From Theileria orientalis strain Shintoku (lineage: Eukaryota; Apicomplexa; Aconoidasida; Piroplasmida; Theileriidae), in contig NC_025263.1 of NCBI RefSeq assembly GCF_000740895.1, positions 372,001 through 436,000 of the forward strand: 64,000 nt of DNA, read 5' to 3'. Under the pieces are notes generated by a model. It was not told where the DNA came from. It did not search any database and saw only the letters and a program-made list of their open reading frames with translations. Positions 52,481 to 63,547 of this stretch are shown one piece after another; the stretch's first letter is position 1, and each line of letters starts with the position of its first letter. Made by a program: the position numbers and the translations under genes.

Positions 52481-53701
52481 ATGAAAAATAATAAATTAAA
52501 TAATGTTAAGATTGGTAAAAGGATAGTGGTTGGCACATACGCTTTTCCTCTTAATCCATCGGTTCGTTTATCTAATTTATTTATTCTCATAACCACCGCA
52601 TCTTAACTATTGTTTTAGGAGAAGAAACGTTATGGTTCTATGACACATAGGTGGGTCTGCCTCTTGAGGTCTATTGACGATGAAAATATGTCACATTACA
52701 TTAAACGTGTTCAATTTGAACTCGACCCTTCCTTTCTCAACCCAAAACGAGGTATTATCCCAAATCCAACATTAATTTTATTAGTTGTCACTTCTATGCC
52801 TTATGAAGTCACTGAAGTCGGTTGGGGAGAGTTTTTCATCGGCGTTAAGATCACCTTTGTCGACGACTCTCTTGAACCGGTGCAACTGCAACACCTGCTG
52901 CGGGTACTTTAACCATACATTCACCTTCATTCAGTTAAACCCTACTGATGGCACCAATATCATTACCACTGCCGTCAATGAGACGTTTGACGAGATTATT
53001 TTCAACGAGCCTAAGGAATGGTTCTACGAGCGCCTCATGAAGAGCGCCTGCGACAAACTTCCACCCAGTAAATACCGCGACTACTGTATGTTTACATTTG
53101 AGCATGATTACCTCAGTTTGGAACTATGAGCAGAAGGAGAAGGAGACTCTGTGCAGGTACATTTGCAGTCAGTCCTACTTCCAGAACGAGACCTACAGGC
53201 TCCTCGCTGAGGCGTCTGAGCTCTGCAAACAGGTATAATAAACTAATTTGTGATAAACACCCTTTTAGATTCAACGACTGCAGGAGCAGTACCACTTTGG
53301 ACTAAACAAGCCTGCGGACATCGACTTAAAGGACAAGACGACGTCAAGTATGTTTATACTTCTATGGTATTGTATTTTTATCTATACTCCTGTATACAAT
53401 CAGATACATTAACAATTTACACACAACCACAGACATATGTATTATAAATATACACCCATTAACTCGTGTAATTTTAGAGACCACTCCTATTCTCTCTCAC
53501 AATTCATCCAAGTACACTTCAACTGACGGTTCCTTGTCGGATATGCCTGTTAAGAAACTGAACTTAGGGCAGATTGGCCAGTACCCTGACTCGAAGGGCG
53601 ACACTCAGGAATCCTCAAATCAAAGTTACGTTGGCATGAGTGTTAATGATCGCGATTCACTATACTCCGATCGCTCTCACAAATCAAATAGCTCGAAGTA
53701 A
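52481..53701 (+). CDS. YEATS-domain protein (GAS41/YEATS4 type)
   Basis: About seven exons chain from the ATG at 52481 to the stop at 53699-53701. The YEATS fold is clear: KRIVVGTYAFPLNP, MTHRWVCLLRS, SHYIKRVQFELDPSFLNPKR, PYEVTEVGWGEFFIGVKITF and EPVQLQHLLRL. The His/Trp and WGEF residues forming the acyl-lysine aromatic cage are present. The following ETFDEIIFNEPKEWFYERL and a coiled coil (NETYRLLAEASELCKQIQRL) match GAS41 order. GAS41 reads acetylated histone H3 within SWR1/NuA4-type chromatin complexes. The tail is Ser/Asp-rich and unusual in length. Confidence 0.88.
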
Positions 53702-53976
53702 CTATGAATGGATTCCGTTTCAATGTAACATTGTATCAAGGCCATAGCTTGTCATTGATATTGCTATCGATCTATTTGAAAATCGTCTTTTTATTTCAAA
53801 GCAAATTATGTAACATATCGCATCAACGGAAACCATTACTCATTAAATGATACCCGTTTATGGATCTTAAATTTACATTTTTTATAAACACTTATATTAA
53901 CACTTTATATATAAATCAATTTTACATAAATAGTCTATATAACCTAGATTGATTTAATTATTAAAAATTGAATTTT
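53702..53976. terminator. Convergent gap YEATS / DEAD-box
   Basis: This tail-to-tail AT-rich gap has ACACTTATATTAACACTTTATATATA-like words spread over 53880-53940. Nothing else is seen. Confidence 0.2.
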
Positions 53977-56678
53977 TTAGTTATTTAGTGAATTCCATAA
54001 AGCTAAGTGTTTTTTCATTAAGTGGCTTCTAATTGTGTTAATGTTAACTTCTTTCACAGTCGATTCGTTGAAAGTGGTTATGGTTTCTGTGGAACTTATG
54101 TACAGTTTTACGAGGTCGTGAAATCTCCCGTTTGCGTGATCTGTAAAGTGCATAACTATTTCATGATTCCTTATACTAAGGCTATCAAGTGACTTTACTA
54201 ATTGATTTTCGAAATCACTGAGTCGATCGTCACTATCATTAATATTATCATCATTTCGTCCACTTAACATTGCTCTAAAGTCATAATAATTTAAACTACA
54301 TTTTGATTCTAACAGTTGAGATATTTTTTCTTTCAACTTAGTTGCATTTATACTACATTTATTACGATTAGTTTCACTTATATTTCTATCATTACTTTTA
54401 CTATTGTTAACATCCTTATTAGCGTCATTATCATTTTGAACACCGAATCTATGTTTCTCTAATTTTACAAGTTCAAGTTGATTATGTCCGGAATTTAAAA
54501 GTTTCTTAAACTCCACAAGTGGAAGCGATACCAATACCTGTGAATGGTCCGTTTTTAATACAATGTGTCTAAGTTCAAAGTTGCTGTTATTATTTTTTAT
54601 ATCATTGCTCGCTTTCATATCAGCGTCCGAATAAATTATCTCCAATTTGTAAGTGAATGATTCAAACAACGCTTCTTTTTCTCCAGGATGTTTAATTGTC
54701 ACAGCCGTTTCATTATCGGTACTCTCAATGTACATCAGTACCTGAGCCCTGTGCGTGTTAATCAGAGTCATGTCCGTGTCCGATATGAATCCGACTATTG
54801 ACACATTGAACTTGAATTCTTCTGTGTCAAGCAGCGATGACGACACGCTTTGCCTTGTAATGTTTTTAATGTCTGGCAGCTCATCATTTAGCTTAACGAA
54901 ATCTATCGTTTTCATGACAACTTCAGGCACTCTCCCTTCTACACTCCCGTCCTCGTTGTAGAGCTCCTTTATTGACTCCGACTTAAAGTTGAGTGCGAAT
55001 AGAAAGTAGTTATACGTCTCCACTTCCGACTCCATGCATATTGACACACACACTCCCTTTGCTCCGAACCTTCCTGATCTTCCTGACCTGTGTAGGAATA
55101 TTTCCTTCGAGCCTGGCATGTCCATGTTAATCACCAGGTCCACGTTCGCCAGCCCTATCCCTCTGCTCATCACATCTGTGCACACTATGATTACTTTTTC
55201 CACTGAGTTGAGGTCATACAGCATCATCACTCTCTCGTTGTGGGACATTCTCGAGGTTACCATGTAACATGTGCATCCCAAATACTTAAGTATTCCGTAC
55301 ACCTGCGCTCTCGTGTGACTCTGGTTACTGAATATTATGCACTTTTTATACTTTAAACTCTCCAATATCCCAACAAGCACTTTTATTTTATGCCCTATCT
55401 GCATCACTATGTTCGGTGCGTCCTCCACTACTGCGTAATAGAACTTAACTTTCTCAATTACCAGTGTTTGTGAGGACTCATCTTCTCCATCACTTACGGT
55501 TCCAATATCATTGTCAGTATTTTCCAATAGATCATCACTACTAGCACCGTCATTCGCAAAATAACCCAGATTGCCAACACCAACATTGCTAGCACCAACA
55601 TAATTATCATCACCAATGCTATAATCAACATTTACATCCATATTTATGTTACTGCCCGAATCATCAACTATCGATTGATTCTCTTCATCGTCTGATGTCT
55701 TTGTTATCTTATGAATTCTTCCTTTCACGTAGCTTGATGAGAGAAACATCCTTTCGAACACTCTTTCATATCCTGACACATATTCCAACAACTCTTCCAC
55801 CTTTTCAATCTTCTTCGACATGAGCAAATGGTATGTGTTATACGTCAAGCTACCATCCCTTCCCAGCGTATCTTCTGTTATTGTTGAATTGCGTTTTACA
55901 AAATTAGTTATATAATTCCGGTCCACTTCGCATATCATGTCTTCGAATACCTTGAGCTGCGGCTTAATGAATGTTGCTGAGACTGCTATTATTTGCACAA
56001 ACGGGTTACTTAATTTTCCGCATATGTACTTCGTCTGTTCATAAAACTGCTCATCGAACAGCAGATCTGCTTCGTCGAATATCAATGTGTGTGTTTTAAA
56101 GAACGTCCTGTTGGTTTTATATCCGTATTTTACTATCTCGTTTTTAGCTGGCTTACTTTTAAGTACTGTTCCAAATCTCCCTGGTGTTGATACTACTATG
56201 TTAACATTCTCCTTTTTCATATACGTCACGCATTTCAATATATCTGTGTTTCCGATGAGCAGTATTGATTTAATTATTGGTAGGAACCTTTTAAGTGATA
56301 CGAAAAACAGATATATTTGATATGCGAGCTCTCTTGTAGGCACTATTATCACTGCATCTCCCAGCAAATGATCTAGTCTCGATACACAATGTGCTAAGTG
56401 ACTAGAAATGCTTATATTTGGTTGTGTTTCTTGATATCTTCTTTTAATAATTTTGTGTAATAGAGATATACAGAATCCGACTGTCTTTCCAGTTCCAGAT
56501 TTCGATTGAAATATGATGCCTAAAACATTGCTATGTCAAATGTGTAAGACTTACTTGACTCATCTGTGAATGATTTTATAAATTTGTACTGGGTATTTGA
56601 GGGTCGAACTATTCCTAATTTTGATAATGATTCTACCAAATCAAATTGTATATCGAGGGTGGAAAACAAATAATTCAT
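53977..56678 (-). CDS. DEAD-box RNA helicase
   Basis: Two exons (56678-56555, 56519-53977) are split by a 35-nt intron and encode 888 residues. Helicase motifs in order: Q-like LGIVRPSNTQYKFIKSF, I SKSGTGKT, Ia VPTRELAYQ, Ib STPGRFG, II DEADLLFDE, III VSATFIKPQ, IV KKCIIFSNQSHTRAQ, V CTDVMSRGIGLANVDLVINMD and VI HRSGRSGRFG. An Asp/Asn-rich insertion of ~100 residues lies between domains 1 and 2. The ~400-residue C-terminal extension is Asn/Asp-rich with no domain recognised. The protein should unwind or remodel RNA using ATP; the exact subfamily is not clear. Confidence 0.9.
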
Positions 56679-56882
56679 GTGTTATAATACAAAAAAGTAT
56701 GAATAATAACAAATTTTATCATAATATTTATCCTAATTGCTAATATTCATTATTATTTTGTACCACACTACATTGTACAATTAATATTTTTATTTGACCA
56801 AACACATTTTATTATTGTTTTATATTTGTAAAAACTTATTATTATATATTTTTATGGTTAGAATTTATATTGAGATATACAA

Positions 56883-57284
56883 ATGAAAACTGCAAAGCGT
56901 CCTTCCTTAAAGTATTATAATTCTAAGAACACACACTGTTCATTTCTCCATGATGTTCTCCTTTTCCTCTCATATTTTATAAACAATTTTTTATTTTTTT
57001 GTTATGGTCATATTATTTTAAACACCTTCATGGCCTTTTTGAGTTGTATATACAATGTTTACGACAACAAATACAAATTCACTACAAAATTGGTCGAGTT
57101 GTCAATATCATATATTATTGTATACACATGGCTTTATCGATTCTCGAGTAATTTTGATGGATATGCTTTTCATCACATTTTTTACTACAAATATAGGATT
57201 ATTAATTTCCGTAAGTTTATCAACTGCTCAACTTACACATATATTATTTTAAATGCACAAATAACTAGATATATAACGTATTGA
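56883..57284 (+). CDS. Uncertain small membrane-protein frame, possibly a 5' exon of the next gene
   Basis: A 133-codon frame with an ATG start, rich in Phe, Tyr and Ile, with two or three hydrophobic stretches (HDVLLFLSYFINNFLFFCYG). Composition is close to its AT-rich surroundings, so it may be noise. A GTAAGT donor at 57211 (phase 1) and a TTTTAG acceptor ending at 57348 would join it in frame to the gene starting at 57354, making a longer membrane protein. Confidence 0.3.
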   Translation: MKTAKRPSLKYYNSKNTHCSFLHDVLLFLSYFINNFLFFCYGHIILNTFMAFLSCIYNVYDNKYKFTTKLVELSISYIIVYTWLYRFSSNFDGYAFHHIFYYKYRIINFRKFINCSTYTYIILNAQITRYITY

Positions 57285-57353
57285 CAGCTTATACATATAT
57301 AAAAGGGTCTGTACGTCATCTATTGTTCCAATTCACTCTTTGTTTTAGGTGAG

Positions 57354-58175
57354 ATGTTGTCTAGAGTTTTGGGAACATTGGGTTCGGCAGCCTTGTTTGG
57401 ATGGCTCTATCACCGTTTCTCTGAAGCCAATAACGACTATAAAGTTGACCTAAAGGCGACTCTAAAGAAGATGATTGACTCTAACGAACCTCTTACGATT
57501 ATGGACTCGTTTGTTTATCCGATGTTTACTAAAAGCTCGAGGGAGGGCTTTTTCAAAAAGTATGCCTCGACAGTCATGTTCGAACCGCTGGGGAACGATG
57601 AAAAGAACTACGAACTGCTCGAAAAGTACGTCGCCATGCTGGTTGAATGCTTTGTCGTTGAACTCACATTTTCAGTCTTTGTATACATAATGTCGTCCCT
57701 AGTGTTGAAGATTAAGGGGTGCAACAAGTCAGTGCTGGCGTTTTCTTCCTTCGTCAGGAACGCCTTTGTGACCAGCGGAAACACCTTTTTGAAGAGCGTA
57801 GACGGTAAGATATAAAATCGTTTAAAACACATAGGAACAATAACTCTTGATGAGACAAGGTCGCTTGTTATCTTCTTCAATCAGCCTAATGTGACATTAC
57901 TTGTAGTCAGACTGCTGGCAAACATGGTCGGAGCAGTGATGGTACCATTGCTACTGCCGATGCCGAAAATAATGAGCCTATACGATTACAAAGATATGTA
58001 TCCGAACTCAAAATTGGTAAAAGGAGTGTCAATATCGGGAATGACTGAACCTTATTTTGTTAACAATACGCTGAAGAAAACGGAGGTGTACTATACACCC
58101 TGGCCTAATAGCATAATGGGCAAATACTTTTTAAAGCTGGAAACGTATGTAAACAATAAGATAAAGTCAAAATAA
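57354..58175 (+). CDS. Conserved-looking membrane-associated protein, unknown function
   Basis: Two exons (57354-57804, 57835-58175) are split by a 30-nt intron and encode about 263 residues. The N-terminus MLSRVLGTLGSAALFGWLYH is hydrophobic and lacks acidic residues, so it could be a mitochondrial leader or membrane anchor. Two further hydrophobic spans are seen (VELTFSVFVYIMSSLVLKI and LLANMVGAVMVPLLLPMPK). Polar segments between them are Lys/Glu-rich. I do not recognise a family. The start may lie upstream if the preceding frame is a true exon. Confidence 0.65.
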
Positions 58176-58520
58176 TATAAATGTAAGAAAGTGTACTTGG
58201 ATAAATAGGGAAGTGAGATTAAGGAATCAAACGTAAAGAAAAGTAAAAACATATTGATTAAAACTTAGAAATAAAAATAAAAAATTAACATTTGTTTAAA
58301 TTATGCGCTTTTGACGGTTTAAAAGAAATAACAATTATTCATTACTTTTCAAAAATTATAGTTGGGCATATTCTTATTGCTCTAGTTCAGAATGTGAACT
58401 TTTCAATTTATGTAAAATATTTTATTTCTCTGATAACATAAAATATATTTCAATATTTACTTTGTAATTTCAATAGATAATTTTAATTAAATTTGGGTAC
58501 GTATTTATAGAATTATAAAC
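58176..58520. promoter_or_regulatory. AT-rich gap upstream of SLC1-like gene
   Basis: A 345-bp spacer between same-strand genes, mostly A/T, with no gene seen. Confidence 0.3.
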
Positions 58521-59912
58521 ATGGAAGACGTGGAAGAGTATGTAGATGCCAATGAAATCGATAATAACTTATCACTAAAATTTAATTTGAAATTGTATTT
58601 TAAGGAGTTCTGGCTTGCAATTACAACTGCTCTAGTTTGTTTATTGGCTATAGTTCAGTCCTCTTTTGTGCCACTTAACCTTAATGAGGACTTAGGAGCA
58701 CACATTCTCCTAATTCCGGCACATTTTTTCTTTAGACATGTACGCTCTTTTGTCGTTTTGTTTGTCATCTTTGCGTCTGCTAATAAGACCGCAATGCTTT
58801 TCGAATCAAAACGATCGACAGTAAAGGTTAAAATTCTGCTTCACTACTTTATAATCTCAGGAATTACACTCGTCTTAACACTTTGCGCGGGTTACTTGAT
58901 AATAATGAGGAGAAATCCCACCGCCGATACCCTTTTCTTTTCAAAATATGTCGATTTAAACTACAGACCGTTCGACAACTTTATTAGATTCTTCAGGGGT
59001 CTGTTCGTTCACGACTTGCCCGGAAACGTGCTCACGACTAGGCTGGACCACTACAACGAGTTCGGCACGGTTAAGCTGAGCAAGGGTCTGGGAGACGGCT
59101 ACAACGCACCCGGGTTCATCATCTTCGGCGCAATAATCGCTTTTTCGACGTATTTTTTGGGCAAGGACGGCGAGATTCTTCGCAACCTCATTCAGCTTAT
59201 TCACAGAAGCATGCTTGCAATATACTGGATTCTGCTTTGCTACAGTCCTATCGCCCTTTACTTCGGCGGCATTGTCCAGTTCGACATCATCAGGAGGGAG
59301 AAGCTGTACGGCTTCCTCATCATCAGGTACATGTTGCTTCTTACCTCCGTCGTCTTCATCGCACTGCTGCAAATTTTCGTAATCCTGCCCTGCTTTCACT
59401 TCGTCAGGACCAGGAAGTTCGGCTACGATGTGATATTCAGGCTCTCCGCGCTTTTTCCTTCCGCATTCGTCGAGGGCTCAACCGTCAGGATGGTTGAAAG
59501 GACGAAGCAGTACCTCAAGAGCAGGAGGTTCAGCAGTGAGGCCGTTGACAGCTACTTGAACTACTGTACACTAATAAATGGCGCTGGAGTCGTATCGGGA
59601 TTCGCCATCAACGCTATCTTTTCACTCAAGCTGTACAGCATCGACTTCGACTGGGCAGTGGTAATAAAGATTATATTCACTTCAATGCTCATGTCCGTCC
59701 CCGCGACTGAGTTCATTCAGGGCTACATGTTCGGGATCATTTTCTTCTTAAACTCATCCATGATTAACCCCGACTTCATAATGGTCATTTTAGTCGCAGA
59801 CTGGCTAATGGACAGGGTGAGGGTGATTTCAAACGTGGTTGCCGACGCACTCACGATCGACTACATCGAGTCCATGAACAAAACGTCGACCACCAGCACT
59901 CAAAGTCTCTAA
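58521..59912 (+). CDS. SLC1/DAACS-like carrier (glutamate/dicarboxylate symporter family), divergent
   Basis: A single exon encodes 463 residues with about eight hydrophobic spans, the family size and layout. The best match is the last membrane helix, VADWLMDRVRVISNVVADAL, equal to the DWFLDRxRTxxNVxGDS signature that binds substrate and Na+. The LLCYSPIALYFGGI span fits TM5 and HDLPGNVLTTRLDHYNEFG fits the loop before it. The hairpin and TM7 motifs are altered: the usual SSSATLP region reads SAFVEGSTVRMVE, and NMDGT reads NGAGVV. The substrate and coupling ion therefore cannot be predicted, although amino acid or dicarboxylate transport is the family role. Confidence 0.65.
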   Translation: MEDVEEYVDANEIDNNLSLKFNLKLYFKEFWLAITTALVCLLAIVQSSFVPLNLNEDLGAHILLIPAHFFFRHVRSFVVLFVIFASANKTAMLFESKRSTVKVKILLHYFIISGITLVLTLCAGYLIIMRRNPTADTLFFSKYVDLNYRPFDNFIRFFRGLFVHDLPGNVLTTRLDHYNEFGTVKLSKGLGDGYNAPGFIIFGAIIAFSTYFLGKDGEILRNLIQLIHRSMLAIYWILLCYSPIALYFGGIVQFDIIRREKLYGFLIIRYMLLLTSVVFIALLQIFVILPCFHFVRTRKFGYDVIFRLSALFPSAFVEGSTVRMVERTKQYLKSRRFSSEAVDSYLNYCTLINGAGVVSGFAINAIFSLKLYSIDFDWAVVIKIIFTSMLMSVPATEFIQGYMFGIIFFLNSSMINPDFIMVILVADWLMDRVRVISNVVADALTIDYIESMNKTSTTSTQSL

Positions 59913-60057
59913 ATTCGATCAATCGTTTTTCTGAAATCTAGAAACGTTAAAGCGCCCCTTCATCATAAATAGTCATGAACATACGCAATTTATGTAGCAC
60001 ATTAAAGCAGTTAAACTTGAGGTTCTGTTGAAACCAAAGGTTTCACCTTATCGTAAT

Positions 60058-60433
60058 TTAGGGGCTTTTGAAACCCACTTTGATCTTCAGACCATCAATT
60101 TCTCCCTAAATAATTTTAAACTTGTGGAACAAACTTCGTTCATATGAGCGACTGAGTTCCTTGCATCATCGTTGGTCTCGAAATCAACAATGCCGTATCT
60201 TTTTGAATTTTCCTTAATAAGATAATGTTTTAAATTATAATTTATACACGACTGTTTATCTACATTGTTGACTAACAGCATAATTGTAAGCGTACCTTTT
60301 CATATGAGTGAAACTCTACGTTTACCACCTTGCCAAAGTGGCCAAATATCTCTTTAACATGATCCTCCGTTATATTAGTAGTCAAAGGATATACATATAC
60401 TTTCGAGTTATCATGTGAATTTGATTCTTCCAT
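60058..60433 (-). CDS. Small single-RRM protein (RNPS1-like)
   Basis: Three exons (60433-60296, 60212-60135, 60105-60058), all phase 0, encode 87 residues. Introns are 83 and 29 nt. It is almost only one RRM: RNP2 KVYVYPLTTNITEDHVKEIF, then GHFGKVVNVEF, RNP1 KRYGIVDFETNDDARNSV, and the closing strand GEIDGLKIKVGF. The pattern (V..LT.N.T.DH..EIF...GK) is closest to RNPS1, a splicing and exon-junction factor, but the Ser/Arg tails of RNPS1 are missing. A nuclear RNA-binding role is likely; identity within the family is tentative. Confidence 0.8.
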
Positions 60434-60661
60434 ATATAATTGCTAATATACAAAATAAATGATGTTATTAAGAAAGTTATCCCAATAAAGATTCCATAAA
60501 CACATTAATGAGATAATAATATAATATATAGTTTAATTATATATAATCGATGCCAACTATACTTTAATTAAATGCTCATAGTTTTAAAAAATTATTATAA
60601 TGTATATATTACAGCTTGAATGTTATTCTATTAACACATTTTGAATAATATGATTCATTGA

Positions 60662-61962
60662 TCACAGTGGTGATGTTATTCCATTCTTAGGATTTGTGAA
60701 AATCTGAAACATCAAATTAAATATTAATTTCTAACCGATAAGAGAGATGGATAGTCTTCCATTCTGAAATTCCTCTTCCTACACAATCATTATGATATTT
60801 ACAACTAACTCATTTGCTGATGATTTACAAAGTTTCTGTGAATCAAACTCTTCCTCTACGATCTCCTGTTTCTTCGGGTAGTAGTTGATGTAGAACGGAT
60901 GGATTAGTCTTGATGTGTTTACTTGTTCATCCAATATGTTAGAGAGGGGTTCGTCGTTCTGTAGATTATTTTAACTTCTGCTATGAAATAAAGGTACCTT
61001 GAGTAGTTTTAGAGGATCTCCTAAGTCGTCTAAGAGGCCTTGGACGAATTGATACTTTTGTTTCTAATGAATTGTGATTTGCCGTTTATTTGTAAACGTA
61101 CTATTTTAGAAAGCTTTACTCCGAAATTGGAATTCAAACTACTTTTACTTTTTCTGTTGAGCATGACTATTTGTGAAATCGAGTCCGTGGACGCTTTATT
61201 CATTAGGGGCTCGTCTGCTATGGAACTTTGAATGTTTATTGACTCTTGGTTGTTCACGTAGTCTCCGAATCCGACGTTCTCCAGACTCTCAGCTCCCAGA
61301 AACCCCGACGCGTAGTCGCTTCTAAGATTAGCGAGTCTGTTAACGTTTATAACGTTCTTGACTACGCTTCTGAAGACGCCTAGAAGATCTCTGCGTCCTG
61401 CGCTGTACGTCTTTCTAAGAGTTTCTTGCTCTGAGTCTATATGGTGTGAGCTCTGCTTACTTAGATTCGAATTATTCTGTGACCCAAAGGACGACATCGT
61501 TTGGACACCTAACGTATCTGATGACGACACTAGAACGCTTGAAAAAGTGACAGATTTCCTCCCAAATGACCCTGCGGGGGACAACTTGCTAGTTGAATTT
61601 GTTCCGAATTTCGAGAAGTCATAGCTAGATAGGGAGGTTAAGTTTTCAAGGTTAGATTCCTGTGGGTATTGAATCGATGAAGATGAGCTCGTTACATCTG
61701 ATTTAGATTGTTTTAAAATCGATGTCTGTGGCCGAGGGGTAAATTTTTTAATTTTAGGGTTAAATCTGCCAACAGTAATATTAAACTTTGAATTTTTGTG
61801 ATTTAACGTCCCAAAATCATCACTAAGATTAAAGGCCACTTTACTAGGTTGTCTTGAAAATTTATCTTTACCTGAAACTGCATTCCTAACAAGATGTGTA
61901 TAATTTGAAGGATGTCCTAATCCAACATGTACATTATATTTATTATCCATTAGTTTTATCAT
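60662..61962 (-). CDS. Ser/Asn-rich hypothetical protein
   Basis: Five exons start at the ATG 61962: 61962-61056, 61029-60998, 60958 to about 60809, about 60779-60744, and a last one ending 60662. The first intron is only 26 nt (61030-61055), the shortest I find here. The product is about 390 residues, Ser/Asn/Lys-rich and mostly disordered. A more ordered C-terminus (IHPFYINYYPKKQEIVEEEF, RMEDYPSLLSIFTNPKNG) looks like the conserved part. No domain is recognised. An alternative last acceptor choice would end the protein at 60687. Confidence 0.6.
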
Positions 61963-62383
61963 TAAAGGATGTTAAAACAATTTAAAACATTTTAAGAACC
62001 TTTATATGTATTTAACAATATTTTTAATATTTTAATTATTATATCGATTGACCAGAGTATTAACAATATGTTTAATAAAAAATAGAAATCGGTGCGTATA
62101 AATAAACAAAATTAAAATAGTTAAATTACAACCATTTTGATTAAAAAAATTATATTAAAAGTGATTTTTGAATTAATTATAAATAAAATAATAAAATGAT
62201 GAATATAAATTTAGAGCACACCAAGACAACACATTATCATACAAATACATAATTTACATTTATTTACATTAATTTATCATATTTAAAGAATAATAAATTA
62301 AAACTAATTTTAAATAATATTATTTTAATATATAATGTGCCCTACTAATATGTTATTATTAATATTCTATTTTTAATTCAAAA
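61963..62383. promoter_or_regulatory. AT-rich head-to-head promoter gap
   Basis: About 420 bp, over 80% A/T by eye, with many AATTA/TTAAT words. No gene or tRNA is seen. Confidence 0.35.
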
Positions 62384-63418
62384 ATGAGTTTGATTTTAAA
62401 AGAATTGATTAATCATTCTAGATTATACAATAACAATATTACTCATATATTTGAGAGTAACCCGTATATATTTACACATGTTATGACCAAGAAGAAAAAA
62501 AGGAAGGTCGAGAAGGTCGTTAAAACTGAAGAGCAGAAACAAATATCTTCCAGGTAACACTTACATATTGTTCATCGTCTATTTAGCAACGTACTTCGAC
62601 GCCAAGATCTCATTGGAAACCCTGAAACTTCTGATTCAATGTCCAAGACCATTAAGAAACAGTTCAATCTCGTCTCTGCCGGATTTGTCACGAGGAAACA
62701 CATCGCAAGATTCCGTAAATACAAGGTTTTTATTATTTGTTGTCATAATAACTCAGGCGCTTCGCGAAATTTCTAGGACTCATGACAAATCCTTCTTTAA
62801 CTCCTATGCTTTTGTCACTCCTCTCACCAAACTACAACATGAATCTAATTTGCCGAAAACAATAAGTTTGTGACACATGTTTAATATATTTTCAGACCAC
62901 TCACGACACGACTTTCCTCATTCACTTCATTATAAGGTCGATTGGTACGGCTCATCTTCTCCAGCTCCTCACCCTTCGGACACCTCATTCTACATTTCAT
63001 TCAATTTGAGGGAACTTAACCTATCACCAGTGTATTTTTAATTAAATATTACTCGTTTGATCAAATAATGCATTCATCATCTAATAACTTTTTCAGCCAA
63101 ATCGATGGCCTTAAGGGAATCATAGGACCCAATAGATACGACTCAGACAGTGGCTTTTGTGTTATCGAGTCGAATATTTTCAACTCTTTGAACCAAAACG
63201 CCTCATACCTAGGTATTCCTAACTCAAATACACCTTAAATCACTTCTGATTAACCATTTAGTAGATACCTACTACTATTCACTTCCATTATCTAATTTTA
63301 ATTTATTCTAATAGTAGTAATCTTTATAATTAAACGTCAACGCACATAAATCGTAACAATTATCAAATTAGGCGATGTCACTGAGAAACTCATGAAATTC
63401 ATCAATCGGTTGCACTAA
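62384..63418 (+). CDS. MRPS35: Mitochondrial small ribosomal subunit protein mS35
   Basis: Six exons chain from the ATG at 62384 to the TAA at 63416-63418. The diagnostic part is C-terminal: SPVQIDGLKGIIGPNRYDSD followed by SGFCVIESNIFNSLNQNASY and LGDVTEKLMKFI. It matches the mS35/Rsm24 signature (K...L.G.RYN...D...I.S..FP...QN..YL...L..L). FYISFNLRELNLSP precedes it, as in the family. The N-terminus is short and contains a Lys/Arg run (KKKKRKVEKVV), so the import signal is not obvious. The fifth intron uses the donor GT|GTATTT, the only choice that keeps frame. Confidence 0.65.
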
Positions 63419-63547
63419 CATTCTGCTTTTACGATCCACATTGATACGATCAATGATTTCTGATTTAACTACCACTTCACTCTAATGACTTATCATTTAC
63501 TCGTGTGACTTGTGCTTTACTGTCCACGTACTTACAAAGCCCCGTGG

